This document shows, piece by piece, positions 43,601-56,033 of a stretch of 64,000 bases of DNA. Numbering within the stretch: the stretch's first letter is position 1; each line of letters begins with the position of its first letter. The notes under the pieces were generated by a model. It saw only the letters and a list, made by a program, of their open reading frames with translations. It did no database searches and was not told the origin of the DNA. Source of the DNA: Plicaturopsis crispa FD-325 SS-3 (taxonomy: Eukaryota > Basidiomycota > Agaricomycetes > Amylocorticiales > Amylocorticiaceae); assembly GCA_000827205.1 (NCBI GenBank), contig KN832559.1, positions 813,693 to 877,692 on the forward strand. The letters run 5' to 3'. The position numbers and the translations under genes were made by a program.

Positions 43601-46076
43601 TCGGGAGTCGGTTCCGCATCAGCAGCGGGGACCTCTTCAGCGGCTGCTGGGACCTCGGCTACAGTCTCTACGTCTTCCGCCTCGTGTCCGACAGCCCCCT
43701 CGTTGACAGCCTCGACGTCGACCAAAGATGTGCCTTCTTCATTTGCCGGAGCGATGATTTCGGGTTCCGCAAGCGCCTCGTGTGTAACTGCAGGCACCTC
43801 GTCGACAGGTGCGTCCTCCGCGTGCGATCCTGTCTCCTCGACCACCACCTCCTCTGCAACCTCGGTAGCGGGAGCCTCAGCGACTTCAGCTGCGAGCGCT
43901 TCCGGGGCGTGTTTTTCCTCGGCCTCAACCACGATTTCTGCTTCAGGTGCCTCTTCCGCGACCTCTGCAGAGGGGGCCACGACCTCCTCCGCCTCGACCT
44001 CAGATACGGGTGCCTCTACCTCGACTTCAGCAACGGGTTTAGGCTCTGGGATGACATCGGCAATAGGCTCTGGAATAGGCGCATAGACTTCGGTGTCAAC
44101 TGGCTCTGGCGCAGGCTCGGGTTCGGCTAAGGGAGCCTCTTCCTCGAGCACAGGCTCGGCTTCGACTACGGGGGCGTCTACGGGTTCCTCTTCGACGGCA
44201 GGGATGCCAACTTCAGCAGCAGGCTCCACTGCCTCAACGGTAGGCTCGGCGGCGGCGACTTCGACCGGGGTTTCGTCTTCCTCCTGTGCGACGGGGGCCT
44301 CTGCTTCCACAGGCTCAGACTCGGCTATGGGAGCCTCTTCTTCTACCACGGGCGCGACGACCTCAGCTTCCACCAGTGGCGCTTCTGCGGGCTCCTCTTG
44401 TTCGACGGCAGGAGCGTCGGCCTCAGCGGCGGGTACGTCTACCGCGTCCTCTGCGGGGACTTCGACCTCAACAGGCTCAGCTAGGGGGGCCTCTTCCTCG
44501 ACCACAGGTGCGGCAGGCTCGGCTTCGACTGCAGGGACTCCGGCGGTTTCCTCTTCGGCGACAGCAGGCTCGACGACCTCAGCAGAAGGCTCGATCGCTT
44601 CGACAACAGGTTCGTCCGCTTCGACGGTTGGTTCGGCTGCGTCAACAGCGACTTCCTCTACGACAGGTACCTCGACTTCGGCAGCGGGTTCGTCAGCCGT
44701 AGCGTCTGCAGCGGGGACTTCGGCCTCCACAGGCTCTGGCGCGGGCTCGGGTTCGGCCAACGGAGCCTCTTCCTCTACCACAGGCTCGGCGTCGACTACA
44801 GGAACGTCTTCTTCGGCAGCGGGCTCGACTGCTTCGACGATAGGCTCTGCGGCCGGCTCCTCTGCTTCAGCAGCGGGCGCAGCTACTTCAGCTTCAGCCT
44901 CGGGGATGGAGACATCCTCCACGATGGGTTCAGCAACTTCCTCTTCCACCAAGGCTACCTCAGGCGTCGGCTCGGCGTCGTCCTGCGCGACGGTTTCGGC
45001 GGGAGCTGCGGCGGCTTCTTCTTCCGCAGGAGCTTCCTCTGTGGCGGCAGGCTCTGCGACCGACTCCTCAGCCTCAACAGCGGGCTCAGCTGCTTCAGCA
45101 TCAGCCTCGGGGGCGGAGACATCCTCTACGAGAGGTTCCGCAGCTTCGATCGAGGGTTCCTCCGGCGTTGGTTCGGCTTCGGCCTGTTCGACGATTTCGA
45201 CGGGAGCGTCGACCTCGGGCTCCGGAGTAGGAGCTGCGGCAGTTTCTTCCTCCACTACGGCTTCCTCTGCTGTGGGCGCGGCCTCGCTGGATGGTGTGTC
45301 TTGCTCGGTCTCGACGACGGGGACCTCTGTCTCCTCGACCGGGGCCTCTGCTTCCTCGACTTCTACTGCATCGACACTTGGTTCTGCAGCCGGCGCTTCC
45401 GGTTCAGTGGAAATAGTCTCCTCGACCGTGGGAGGGGCAACCGCGTCGGATTCGGGCTCTACCTCTGCCTCCACAGGAATAGACTCATCGACGGCCGGTG
45501 CTGCGATTGACTCTGGCGCCTCTGCAGAATCCTATTTAACAAAGGAGTTGCGTCAGACGGGTTGATGATGCCACGCGAAAGCTTGCTTACTTGAGTGGTC
45601 TCAGGTGCTGTGGCCTCAACGTCGCCATTGACCTGCGGGTCTGATGCGGATGCATCTACGTGGTTTGCCGTCGTTCCATTGACTGCGACGTCGTCGGACG
45701 GCACCGCGTTCTCCTTATCGCCCTCGGCGTCTTCGGTAGCGATGCCATTGTCCTATACAGCCACGTCAGCATCATCAGAGCGTATAAACGATAGCAAACT
45801 CACTTGGTGAGCATCCCCATTGACCTTGACGTGATCACTGGAGGGCGCAATGCCCTCGGACGCGTCGTCTGCGTGCGCGCTGGCGCCGTTGAGGGAGGCG
45901 TCTTTGTTCGCCAGCTTCTGTGCGAGGACCTTCTGGTATGTGCCAGCGAGCGCAGACGCGTCCACATCATCGTCTGGAACCGGGAGACCGTTCTGCGCGT
46001 CCTCGCCGTTCGTTATCGGTTGCAAGACCGTCGAAGCGTCGACGATGTCCGCCGCGCTGTCGACTGCTGTAGACAT
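40655..46076 (-). CDS. Giant acidic repeat protein with five RPKSPWTPSY modules and a CaaX box
   Basis: Eight exons: 46076-45804, 45752-45591, 45531-42742, 42687-42403, 42348-41923, 41870-41562, 41505-41042 and 40988-40655; 1680 residues. The largest exon (930 codons) is almost only Glu, Ala, Val, Pro and Asp in loose repeats such as VVEEEAPLAEPEPAPEPV. From the end of that exon onward, each of five consecutive exons carries one copy of the module ERPKSPWTPSYSVT-QG followed by a short acidic linker; the first four of these exon ends are in phase 0, so whole modules could be duplicated or skipped without a frameshift. The C-terminus is EEEKKRWCVVM: a Cys-aliphatic-aliphatic-Met CaaX box, predicted to be farnesylated, behind a basic patch. 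No folded domain, signal peptide or membrane helix. I infer a long disordered tether anchored to a cytosolic membrane face by its tail, with SP/TP sites in each module as kinase targets. No family recognised. Confidence 0.82.
41391..42925 (-). repeat. Five copies of the SPWTPSY module, one per exon
   Basis: Approximate copy positions: 42874-42925 (VERPKSPWTPSYSVTSQGPG), 42593-42640 (AERPKSPWTPSYSVETQGAI), 42247-42297 (EERPKSPWTPSYSVTRQGSV), 41768-41817 (AERPKSPWTPSYTVTRQGPG) and 41391-41440 (AERPKSPWTPSYTVTRQGPG). The core RPKSPWTPSY is identical in all five while the linkers differ, which argues for selection on the module. Confidence 0.9.
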
Positions 46077-46590
46077 GGCCGCAGGAAGTATTAATTAGTA
46101 GAGACCGTCGACCTTCCCGAATAGATATGTGAGTGTGAGCGCCAGGTATGTTCTGACCTGTACTCTGAGGCTGTCAGAGACTTGGAAGAAGGAAGAGAAA
46201 GGACCACGAAGTTCTCGTAAATGAACGATCGGAGCCAGAAAACCAAAAACAGGAAGAGGGCCGAATTACGCGACCGCTCTCGTGACCGTCGTGGCGTTCT
46301 CGCACTGGCTCAGCTCAAAAACTTGCAAAATAAATCTGTAGCAAGAGAGGCAGATAGGATTGTTGTCCGTAAGATGTCATAGTCACAGTCGTGTATAGGT
46401 CTTGTAACGAAGATCTTCCTGTCCGAGGGTCTACTGAACAGAAATCCTACAGACCAACGAGGACCGAAACAGGTGTATACGGCAAGATATAGCCAAGGTG
46501 TATAGTGCAACGAGTGACAAGGGGTGTAGGAATAAGCATGCAAGTCCGATAAATTTCATTCATAGAGGCCTAGCTGCGCAGGGGGTACGC
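46077..46590. other. Upstream region of the CaaX-repeat protein gene
   Basis: 514 bases between the start of the repeat-protein gene and the stop of the GPI-protein gene (same strand). Promoter and possible 5' untranslated region; no other feature seen. Confidence 0.5.
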
Positions 46591-47548
46591 TCAGAAAAGG
46601 GCAGCACCGACAAGACCCATGAGGCCGGCAACGCCGAAGGCACCAACGCTGGAGCGGGACGCTCCGTTGGAGCTGGAAGACGACGACGACGCGCTGGAAG
46701 AGGCGGTGGTCGAGCCGGATGCCTTGGAGGAGCCAGTGCTGCTCGAGCCGGCGCTGGTAGCAGTGGCACTACAAATAAAATCATTTTAGTCACTGTTCGC
46801 TTATCGTATCCGGAACGGGACTAACCTGCCGCTGGCAGCACCGGAAGCACCCTCGGTAACGGCCGTGTTCTCGCAACTGTAAGGTTGAGCATTAGCAAGA
46901 AAATTTGGACTTATGGGCAACAGAACGTACGAGGTAGAGCCCGCGAGGACGGTGGCTACGTCGGAGTACGCAGTGGCACCAGTGCTGTCCTTAAGGGCAA
47001 TGTTGCTAGAAATGCGCAAGTGAGCAAGCCATATGTCTTGACCACGGTAAATTACTCACAACTGAGTGTTCTGAGGGAGGTCAACGTTCCAGGTGTAGCT
47101 AGTGCCCTGTTGCTCGGGGAATTGCTTGATCTAGAAAGTGGCACAGCAAGTCAGGATGCTGACGGCTGACGTTCCGTAAATCATGCTTACAGCGGCAGCC
47201 ATGGATTGACCACCTTGATGAAAAAGGTAAGCGATCGTTTTCCGAAGTACCACCTAAGTGCGACATACCTGGGACGAGAGAAAGGAAGTAGGGGCCGGTT
47301 CCACCAGTCCAGGTGAACTGCAACGGCTCTGAAACGAAGATAATCAGCTTAAATTCCGTTGCCGGTGGTATGCACAGGTGCTGGACTCACGGCATTCTAC
47401 GACATTAACGCTGCAGCGTCAAAAGGTGTCAGTGAACTGCGAATTCGTCATGATATTTTCAAAATCGCGCGTACGGGGTGTTGATGGTCAGCCCCAAGAC
47501 ATGGGGAATGAGGGCTACGAGAGCGATTGCGGCAGCGAAAGACTTCAT
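46591..47548 (-). CDS. Secreted GPI-anchored protein of the KRE9/KNH-like Ser/Thr-rich family
   Basis: Six or so short exons. A signal peptide MKSFAAAIALVALIPHVLG is followed by the family start LTINTP/VNVVEC, then QPLQFTWTGGTGPYFLSLVP, IKQFPEQQGTSYTWNVDLPQ, a beta strand ending IALKDSTGATAYSDVATVLA and GSTS, CENTAVTEGASGAASG, and a Ser/Thr-rich stretch. The end (RSSVGAFGVAGLMGLVGAAL) is a hydrophobic GPI-attachment tail. The order T-INTP...VEC-P--F-W-GG-GPYFLS--P...TSYTWNV-L is typical of basidiomycete Ser-Thr-rich GPI-anchored proteins with a KRE9/KNH1-like beta-sandwich, associated with the cell wall or plasma membrane. Intron borders were placed by frame; that around 47275 is less certain. 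Divergent from PRMT5 across 323 bases. Confidence 0.8.
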
Positions 47549-47871
47549 TATGCAGAAATGACCGGCAGGTATGGAATAGTTTTGGGATGTTTTTAGGACC
47601 GTAAAAATGGAGCTGGAGGGAAGGAAGGAATAAGAAAAGTGTCACCCTCTCGTCTGACGCGTTGTTAAGGCGGGAACCGAAGCGGAGCTGTAACTAAGAA
47701 TATATCGAGAATCGAACCAGATGATTCTGAACCGAGCCGAAGTAGATCTCTGATGCGAGAGCTTCTGCGTTTATGAACGATTGAGAATTCGGTGACTTTT
47801 AATCTACTCTCCTGCTACCGTGAAATATTGCTGGCAATAGCTTTTTCTATAGGTTCTGTCGCTAGTGTACA
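47549..47871. promoter_or_regulatory. Divergent promoter, GPI-protein and PRMT5 genes
   Basis: 323 bases between outward-facing starts. No named motif recognised. Confidence 0.45.
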
Positions 47872-50800
47872 ATGGTGTCTTCAGGCGAACCGCCTGTAAT
47901 GATCGCCAGGCATTACACACCGGACGATATCGAGACTGCTGCCACCCGCGAAGCTTACGCGACGTACGAAACACCGATTCTTTATCTAGCTGCCCGAGCT
48001 ACGGAGGAGAATTACGATGCGATTTGCCTCCCGCTCACCAACGACAACTGGAAGAGGCGGTGGCGGGAGATGTGCATACTCCCCGCTGGAGAGGATCGCG
48101 ACGATAACATCGCTGCCGCTGAGCAACGAGCGGAGGATTGGAGGTCGAAACCTGCTTTCTTGCTCGAGGAAGTCAACGTTACGCGTTTAGGTGCGTTTGA
48201 TGGCCCATTCTGTCACAATCTCCGGCGCACTAAGAGACTCGTCGAACTAATAGATGAAACTCAACGGGTCATGGGTGTGATCTCCGAATGGCTTGAGCTT
48301 GACGCGACGGATGACTGGGTTCGGCACGATGCAGAAATTGTGCGTGTGTACGACCACGGTGTGCAATAAATATCCTAACCTCCTCTCCTTCAAAGGCCCT
48401 AGGACAAGAGCTAGCATATGCTTCATACTTGAATATAACATCCGTTATGCTCCCACCTCCTAGAAATCGAGCGCACGTCGCATCATATGCCCGCGCCGTG
48501 AATGCTTGCCTCAAAAAAACCTCCATGATGGAGCTCTCCATTCGCTTGCCGATTTACGACCCATCTGTCTTCCAATCCAAGCCGTCTCCGCGCGACAGTT
48601 TCATGGACACGGATTCACCTGCTTCGTCGTCATCTTCGGCATCGCTTCGTTTCTCCTCCGCATCGAAGCCAAAACTGTCACTCTCCGAAAGCTCGTCGTT
48701 GAAGAGTAAGTCGCCCCAGGCGCCCGAGGGAGAGCTGAATGCTACTTGGGAGATGTGGGACGTCATACGATCTGTATGCGATTATAGTCCTCGTCTGACT
48801 TTAAGTGAGTGCACCAATGTTCCTGTACGAGCGTATGCGATTTTATGAAAATACCTTTTAAACAGCGCTCGACCTAACCCCACCGCTTCCGTCTGCCCCC
48901 GGAATCCTAAGTAAATGGGCCGCAGAACCTGTGAGGCACATATTTCTGCCGTCCTCTACATTTATCGCAAACGCGAAAGGATATCCAGTTCTTCCCAAGG
49001 GCACTCAGTCATTCATCCGAGATAGCATGGCGGCAAGTCCCTCCCGTCCTTCTCTGTCGCTGTACATTGTCTGAGAACATGACACAGTAGCATCGGCCCA
49101 TGATTATATTGTCAGATACACAGTCCGCTAGGCACACCGGGACTGCAAAAACATATTATGAGTATGTGCGACATTTGGAGCGGACCAGCCCAGCGATCCA
49201 AGCAGCGAATAGACCTGGCACGGTCGAGAATTATGCGAATGGCTACCAAGACTACCTACAAGCCCCCTTACAGGTGAGCAGGTATTTTATTAGCGACATC
49301 CACTGAACTCACATGTTCCGGTTTTGTAGCCCCTCATGGATAATTTGGCCAGCGTTACCTACCAAACCTTCGAGCAAGACCCCGTGAAGTACAGGAACTA
49401 CGAAGAGGTCATTACCCTGACGCTGCGTCTCCTGACCTTGCTGCTTATCGTGATAACATAGGCTATATACCGTGCATTGATCGACTGGCCACCCAATGAC
49501 CGAATGTGAGTCCCGCTACTTTGCACGATGTGCGTCAGTCATGACCGTGATGCTGTAGAATTATCTGCGTGGCTGGTGCGGGGAGAGGTCCTCTTGTTGC
49601 ACGAAGCTTAGCCGCAATTCAGCGATCCAATCGGAAGGCTTTCATCTACGCCGTGGAGAAGAATCCAAATGCCTATGTAACGTACGTGGCTTTCCGTATA
49701 GTCCGGTTTTGATCCTTAGCCTTCTGTCAGGCTACAGGGTCGGCTACAAAGAGAATGGACTGGAAAAGTGCAACTAATATTTGGCGATATGCGGTTCATC
49801 GACGTCATTGAGCCTGCGGACATCCTCGTCAGCGAACTACTGGGCTCGTTTGGCGACAACGAGCTGAGTCCCGAATGTCTCGACGGTGCTGTCAGGTTCC
49901 TCAAGCGTGAGTATCATCTTATCCGTCTAATCCACGCGCTGAGAACCATTCTAGCTGACGGCATTTCGATACCTGCCTCATATACCGCTCACCTTGCGCC
50001 ACTGTCGTCTTCTAAGCTTTTTAACGAGGCTACCGTTGGAAAAGACGTCAAAGGCCCGGAGACACCGTATGTAGTTATGTTCCAGGCAGTCAACATCCTC
50101 AGCGGCGATGGCGGTGGTCTCGGAGGACGCTGTGGCCCACAGGTGCAAGAGTGCTGGGAATTCGAGCATCCGCGGAAGGATGCGGTCCTTAACGCACAAG
50201 GTTAGCATCGTTCTGATTGCCGATAAGTGCTGTGGTGTTTATGTCGTTTTTCCTCTTCCAGGCTTACCGCTTACGAACAGCCACAACGCGCGATCTACTG
50301 TGTTGAATTTCCATATACCACACGCGGGTGTGCTACATGGCTTAGCTGGATACTTCGAGGCTGTCTTGTATGACGGAGTAGGGTTGAGTATCCACCCACA
50401 CCGCAAGGACCAGGTGTCGAAAGACATGCTCAGTTGGTTCCCGATCTTCTTCCCGTTCAAAGTTAGTCGTCGTCCTCTCTGGATGTCCGACATGCTGCTG
50501 ACAGTGCTTCACAGGAACCACTATATCTTCCTAGTAACTCCGAGCTGCGGGTCTCAATGTGGCGCCTAACAAGCCAGCAGCGGGTGTGGTACGAATGGTA
50601 CGCGGAGTCGTTCCTGCCGGTTTACAACGTGCCACCTCTGGACGAAGGGCTCGCGCAGTCGCCCCCCGCCCAGCTGCACGCGCCGTTCTTCACGACCCCA
50701 TCGACCCCCGTCGCCACCCCGAGTCCCCTCATCGACGCGATAGACACACCGCTTTCGGACTTTGCGATGGCGCGAAAACGGCTGTCTTCGACCAAGAGCA

Positions 50801-50895
50801 TGGATTTCACCCCGAAGTCAGACGTGGGCGTTGTAAAAATTGGCCAGACCAGTCTGCACAATCCTGGAGGACGGAGTAGTTGGATCGGGCTTTGA
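47872..50895 (+). CDS. Type II protein arginine methyltransferase, PRMT5 (Skb1/Hsl7)
   Basis: About 12 exons. The N-terminal TIM-barrel region starts [20 protein letters not shown] and includes [16 protein letters not shown], the conserved [14 protein letters not shown] and [17 protein letters not shown]. The catalytic half has [20 protein letters not shown], the SAM-binding glycine motif [31 protein letters not shown], then the double-E loop [20 protein letters not shown], and the beta-barrel segments [20 protein letters not shown] and [10 protein letters not shown]. The product symmetrically dimethylates arginines in histones and Sm proteins and, in yeasts, works in morphogenesis with PAK kinases. 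All catalytic motifs look intact. A C-terminal extension after WYEWYAE (ending [12 protein letters not shown]) is Pro/Ser-rich and fits many fungal homologs. Confidence 0.9.
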
Positions 50896-51132
50896 TCTCG
50901 TCCCCGTGTAGTAATCAGCAATGTACGTGTGCGCATATAAGGGACATTTACGATTCTGTTAGTTAGATGGAGAAGGCATGCTTTGAATAAGTTAATCGGG
51001 AAGCTGTACGGAAACACGCGTGCAGCAAGATATCGATACATGGAATACTTTACAAGACTCTACATGCCAGTGGCCCTAAGATTTCGTGAAACTGCAATGT
51101 ATGTCATTGTAAAGTCAGTCGTGACGACCTTA

Positions 51133-52640
51133 CTACAGATATATAGCATATACGTACGTTGCATCGATTTGCGTCAGCTGGGGAAGCGCGAGCATGATCT
51201 TGCGCCTATAATTCGCGCCTTCCGCAGCTTGGCATGGGTTGCCTTCGAGGTATATCGTTTCGAGCGAGGATATTTTGCTCAGTTCAGGTTCCAGGGCTTT
51301 CAGGTCAGGAATTTTATTGTTATTCAGCTACGTGCAATAGGTCAGTGGTGTACGCATGGTCGTCATGACGAATTCGCGCACCCATAGCTCCTCCAAGTGA
51401 GATAGGTGAGAAACATTGTGAAGGGTTGGGATGAAGTTGTTGCCCAGATCGAGGGTCTTGAGCTTCAACTACGGCCGGGTAAGAAAAGTATAGACCTAGG
51501 AGGTAGCGAGTGCATAGAGCGGCTCACATTGTGCTCTACCCCTTCCAACTCCGTGACACCATTATGGCTTAAGTATAGGTCCTCGAGATTTTCAAGATTT
51601 TCGAGTCCCTCGATCTTGATGATACGGTTCGATTGCAGCGCGAGGATCTTCAATTTCCGCAGGGATCCCAGGTTCTACATGTCGGCAAGACTTTAGTACG
51701 CCAACACGGATCAGATAAATTTAGTAGCTTTGCCTACCTCAAGCTTGCTGATCTTGTTCTTCCCTAGCCATAGCTCCTCAAGGTTGACGAGCGCGTCCAA
51801 ATTTTCTATTTTCTGCGTGTTATGGGCGTAAGCATCTCTAACAAACATAGCGAGGCATGCAACTCACCCGTATTTTGTTCCCCCCAAGCTCCAAACTTCG
51901 CAGCGTGGCGCCGACAGCCTCCAGTCCAGTTATGTGAGATATCCGGTTCTGGACAAAGTAAATTGTCGACAGCGATTTCAGATGCTCTAGAGTGTCCGGT
52001 ATCGCGCGCAGCAAGTTAAAAGATAGGTCAAGAACGCTAGTCCAGTTAGTAAGTGTCAGCTTTGAACCTATCCAAGTTTCAAGGAAACTTATAACACACG
52101 TGAGTCCTGATAACTCGTTCAAGGCGTCTCCGACCGTTTTGATCTTGTTGTCGTAGACATCGAGCTCCTCTAACTTTGTTAGCTGGCTGAATATTTGTGG
52201 GTCCAGATTGGAAATGAAATTCTGTCGAAGGCACAGTTTCTTGAGGTGGGCGGCGAATCGGTCCAGCCTCAGATTGGCCAGCGATGTTAGACGCGAATGG
52301 ATCAGTTCCAACTCCTACAGAACGATAGCACATGGAGTCAATACATGACTTTCGGGAAAATAGCGCGTGCATACCTCAGTTTCGTCCGGGTAGTCGCGTA
52401 GGATGTCCTGATCTTCGGATTCGCCGACATCCTCGTTGTCTGTCTCGTCATCCGAGATCTCCACTACTTGCGCCACTGGAGCGACCCTGGCAACTCTAGC
52501 AACTGGTCTGTCATACGCGTTAATTTATGTCGATCGTGCGCACGCGTTTCTTTGCGTAAAGCAACTCACCGGTCCGTCGATACATCTGCCTTCCCTCCGT
52601 TGGGCACTGTAGGAACGTCGTCGGGCTTCACTGAAGTCAT
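51133..52640 (-). CDS. sds22: SDS22-like leucine-rich repeat regulator of protein phosphatase 1
   Basis: About eight exons. The start MTSVKPDDVPTVPNGGKADV is followed by an acidic linker (EISDDETDNEDVGESEDQD), then tandem SDS22-type LRRs of 22 residues: LKKLCLRQNFISNLDPQIFS, LEELDVYDNKIKTVGDALN, VLDLSFNLLRAIPDTLEHL, LRSLELGGNKIRKIENLD, LEELWLGKNKISKLE, LKILALQSNRIIKIEGLEN, LEDLYLSHNGVTELEGVE, LEELWLNNNKIPDLKALEPE and the LRR cap SLETIYLEGNPCQAAEGANY then ALPQLTQIDATYV. SDS22 binds PP1 in the nucleus and steers its mitotic activity. The penultimate intron (GTGCGC...ACGTAG) is required to give LEELW-LNNNKIP. The tail beyond DATYV (YAIYL) is a little longer than usual and may reflect a missed splice. 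Confidence 0.88.
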
Positions 52641-53053
52641 ATTTCAGTGCACAGCGTCAGTCTTGGCAAAGCGAAGTGACTAGTAAAAGAGTAAGTTCAA
52701 TAGTTCGTTACGGAGAACTTGAGCCCAAAGAACTGACTCGAAATCTCGAAAGGGAATTGTGGCGCGGAGGCTGCCGCCCACGTGGTCATCACCGCCGCGG
52801 CCGATGAAACTATCGCAGCAGTAACATAGATTCGATAGCCTGACTCCCAGTGCAGCTCAGCACTCAGCACTATAGCAGCCCTCAGGCCTTACTTAGTTTC
52901 AATCCGCTCTGGCTATCCAAGTTTGTGTGACGGCCCTTCAAAAAAATCTACATAATATCTATGTATCCAATACAAGTGCACATACAACTTCCCTATACCA
53001 CAACTTAGCTTCTATCGACTGGTGCCCGTTGACCCCGACCAGGCTATCAGTAC
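52641..53053. other. Intergenic region
   Basis: 413 bases between the SDS22 start and the phosphofructokinase stop (same strand). Contains the SDS22 promoter. No other feature seen. Confidence 0.5.
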
Positions 53054-56033
53054 TCAGTGCAACTGGTCCAACTGTGGTCGGCCCACGAGGCTTTCGACTA
53101 GATCCTTCATCCCCGTCCACCACTGATTCTTCCCTCGTCGATTCTTCATATCCGCATGGTTTACCATCTCACGCACCGGCACCCACACAACGCCAGAGCC
53201 CTGCACGGTGATTACCGCCGCGGATTCAGGTGTAGCGCGGCGTGCATGGTGTTGCTGCTTCTGGAGGACGGCATGATGCTCTTCGATGAAGGTCATGCAT
53301 TTCATCGCGAGGCGTGCCGCGCGCGAGCGATCAAGGGGCGAGGGGATGCCGCCCTGCAGTGTGTGACCGAGTGATGCGGAGCGCGAGTCGAAGAGGTTGC
53401 CGCCCTCTTCTTTGAACATCTTGGTGATCACGTCCGTACTATAGACGGTCGATGCGATCTCGTTACTGACATGCCGTCAGGTTTATACTTTTGCATGGTC
53501 GTCCATTAGAATAAACGTACCGAATGACTAGCCTGCCTTCACTCTTGCCCCTGACATCAAGGCCATACCGTGTTTTGAGGAACTTAACGTCGCGGCGCAA
53601 TCCATCAAGACTCATGCCCTCCTCCGGAGTGTATACAAGCACGGCACCGGTCTATCGGTATGATGTCAGTGCTATCGCAGTACTGCAGTTGACATATCAA
53701 GGGCTCACTGCCAACGCGCCCATTGTCGCAATATATCCACATTTGCCGCCCTGGGTGTCTACCACAAAGACACGATTTCTGCTAGCGGATGCGCTCTGCT
53801 TGATGGCGTCGCAGGCATCGACGAGGGCGTTTAAACTTGTATCGCACCCAAGGCTGAACTCCGTCATGGGCACATTGTTTGAGATCGTCGCGGGGAGGTG
53901 TACCATTGGAATGTTGAACGCCGGATAATGCGCGCGTCCAGCCTCAAGGAGCAGGAGAGAATTGAACGACTCGAAGCCGCCGATCATGAGCAGCGCATGG
54001 ATGTTGTGCTGCTGGAATTTTGCGGCAACAGCACCGAGGTCGATATCGGGCAGAGTGCGGTTCGTGCCAAGCTCGGAGCCCCCGCGGGCCATCCAGCTGT
54101 CAACGCCGAGCCAGGATAGCTCATGTAGACTATCTTCAAGAAGACCGCGGAAGCCGTTGCTGACAGCAAGGGGGTGGTGGCCTTGACGGATGCAGTATCG
54201 TACTGCCGTACGCGTAGCGGCGTTCATACCACCAGCAGGAGCACCCATGCTATCACTTCAGTTAGTACGGGTTGAAAACGCGAGATCTTTCAGCGTACTG
54301 CATGATTGCGACCCGCATTCTCTGTGTGGAAAATATGAGGAATTGTGCACGGTTTCGCATAGAAAGAACGCACCTGTGCATGAGGCAGATGCTTTTCCTT
54401 CTCCAGAGTCGAGGTAGCATAGAACACTTCGAGGTATTCCCTAAATTCTGGGTCGCGCAGTGACATGGCTTTGGCAAAGTCTTTCTTTGCTATCGCCTCC
54501 GAGACAGCGCGGGTCTAAATAGGGCAAGGATGAATGATTAGCAAGGGCGGATTTTTTGGGAGCGCCTACCATGGCTACAGCGTCCATCAACGGCACCCGA
54601 GTGACTTTGTTCTCCTTGATACCAATCATGTACGACGGTGTTGCGGGAGTTGCCTCGATGAGCGCGTCAACTGCTTCAATACCTTGCAGTGTGGGCTGCC
54701 ATTTCGATATATGTTGTTAGTCTTGCAAGATTATTGGAAGGGCGCAGCATTGGCTGACCATGATACGGTCATAGGCGCATGGTTTTCCACCACGTTGCGT
54801 ATGTCCAAGCGTTGTCACGCGGGAGTCAAGTCCCAGGCGTTCCGACAGCACTTCCCTCACATGTTCCGAACGAATCGGATTTAGCTCGCTGTCGAGAGCA
54901 CCCTCTGCCACAATGACGATGGTTGCTCGTTTACCTATTTCTCGATGCTAAACAGCTTTTAGTGCTGTTACCGTTATGGGAAAGCAGGAAATAGCGCACC
55001 CTGTGTATAGCCTCGCACATCTCGTCCTGCCATGTATCGGCAGGAGGCGGATTCTCGGGGATGAAGACAAAGTCGGCACCGGCGCTGACACCGGCAAGTA
55101 GGGCAAGCCATCCACAGTGACGGCCCATGACCTCGAGCACGAATGCACGGGAGTGGGAGACGGCAGTGGTGTTTATGTTGTCGATCGATTCGCATATGCG
55201 ATGGAGTGCGGTAGGTGCGCCGATAGTCATGTCTGTGAGGGCCATATCGTTGTCTATCGACCCGACGAGGCCTACGATTTTCAGGTGACCGTGTTTTTCT
55301 GCTTGTGCCGCCGTGATTTTGCCTGCGCGACAAACCAGGTCAGGCATGGTTTTACAATTAGCGCGCGAACGAACCTTGGGACTGCAGCTCCGCGATGAGT
55401 TTGGGCCACTCCGATCGGAACACATCCGCGCCAGTGAGCGAGCCATCTCCACCACAGACTGCTAGCGCGTCAATGCCTTCCTTGACCAGATTGTACGCGG
55501 CAGTAAGACGCCCTTCTGGTGTCCGGAATGTAGCTGATCTCGCAGTACCGATCAGTGTCCCTCCCTAGAAAAATCAGCGGCCGAATTGATACCTACACAG
55601 AAGTACTCACCTCTGCGAACCAGCCCCTGACGTCGTCCCAACCTACGCGCACAATGTACCTCCCCTTGAGCGTGCGTCCACCAACGTGATCTGCAGCGCC
55701 ATCTAAGAGAAGTTCGCCGTCCCCGAAGCGTAGATTGTGGACGAGACTTGGGTCATCGGGGCTGATATGGTGAGCTGCGGGTACCTCGTTTTTTATGCTG
55801 GGTGGGCTGCAAATAGCTTCGCCATTCCCTCTCACGAGGCCCTCGTAGCCCTCGCGCACTACCCACGTTTCACAGCCTCTACAAAACCGTTAAACCAAAT
55901 CTTCCGCCTCAGTAGATAGCAGATAAACACACTTTAGTATTCCTGCTTTCACGACGGCGCGTACAGTCGCGTTCATTCCGGCGCTGTCACCACCTGAGGT
56001 GAGTACAGCAAGTTTCATTCTTGGAGCCGCCAT
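53054..56033 (-). CDS. ATP-dependent 6-phosphofructokinase, two-domain eukaryotic type
   Basis: About 13 exons encoding two homologous halves. N-half: [20 protein letters not shown] opens with the GGDSxGMN ATP motif, then [47 protein letters not shown], the catalytic loop [40 protein letters not shown], and [17 protein letters not shown]-half: [66 protein letters not shown] (regulatory, non-catalytic copy of the loop), [13 protein letters not shown] and [16 protein letters not shown], ending [10 protein letters not shown]. The enzyme phosphorylates fructose 6-phosphate in glycolysis; the C-half binds allosteric effectors. Start and splice joins were set by frame and motif order. Ordinary housekeeping gene. 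Confidence 0.9.

Noticed and set aside
43052-45565. Plus-strand frames of 340-490 codons, Ser/Thr/Ala-rich, across the repeat-protein exon
   Set aside because: They are antisense shadows of the Glu/Ala/Val/Pro-rich exon; they lack introns, domains and start context, while the minus-strand frame has consistent phase-0 exons.
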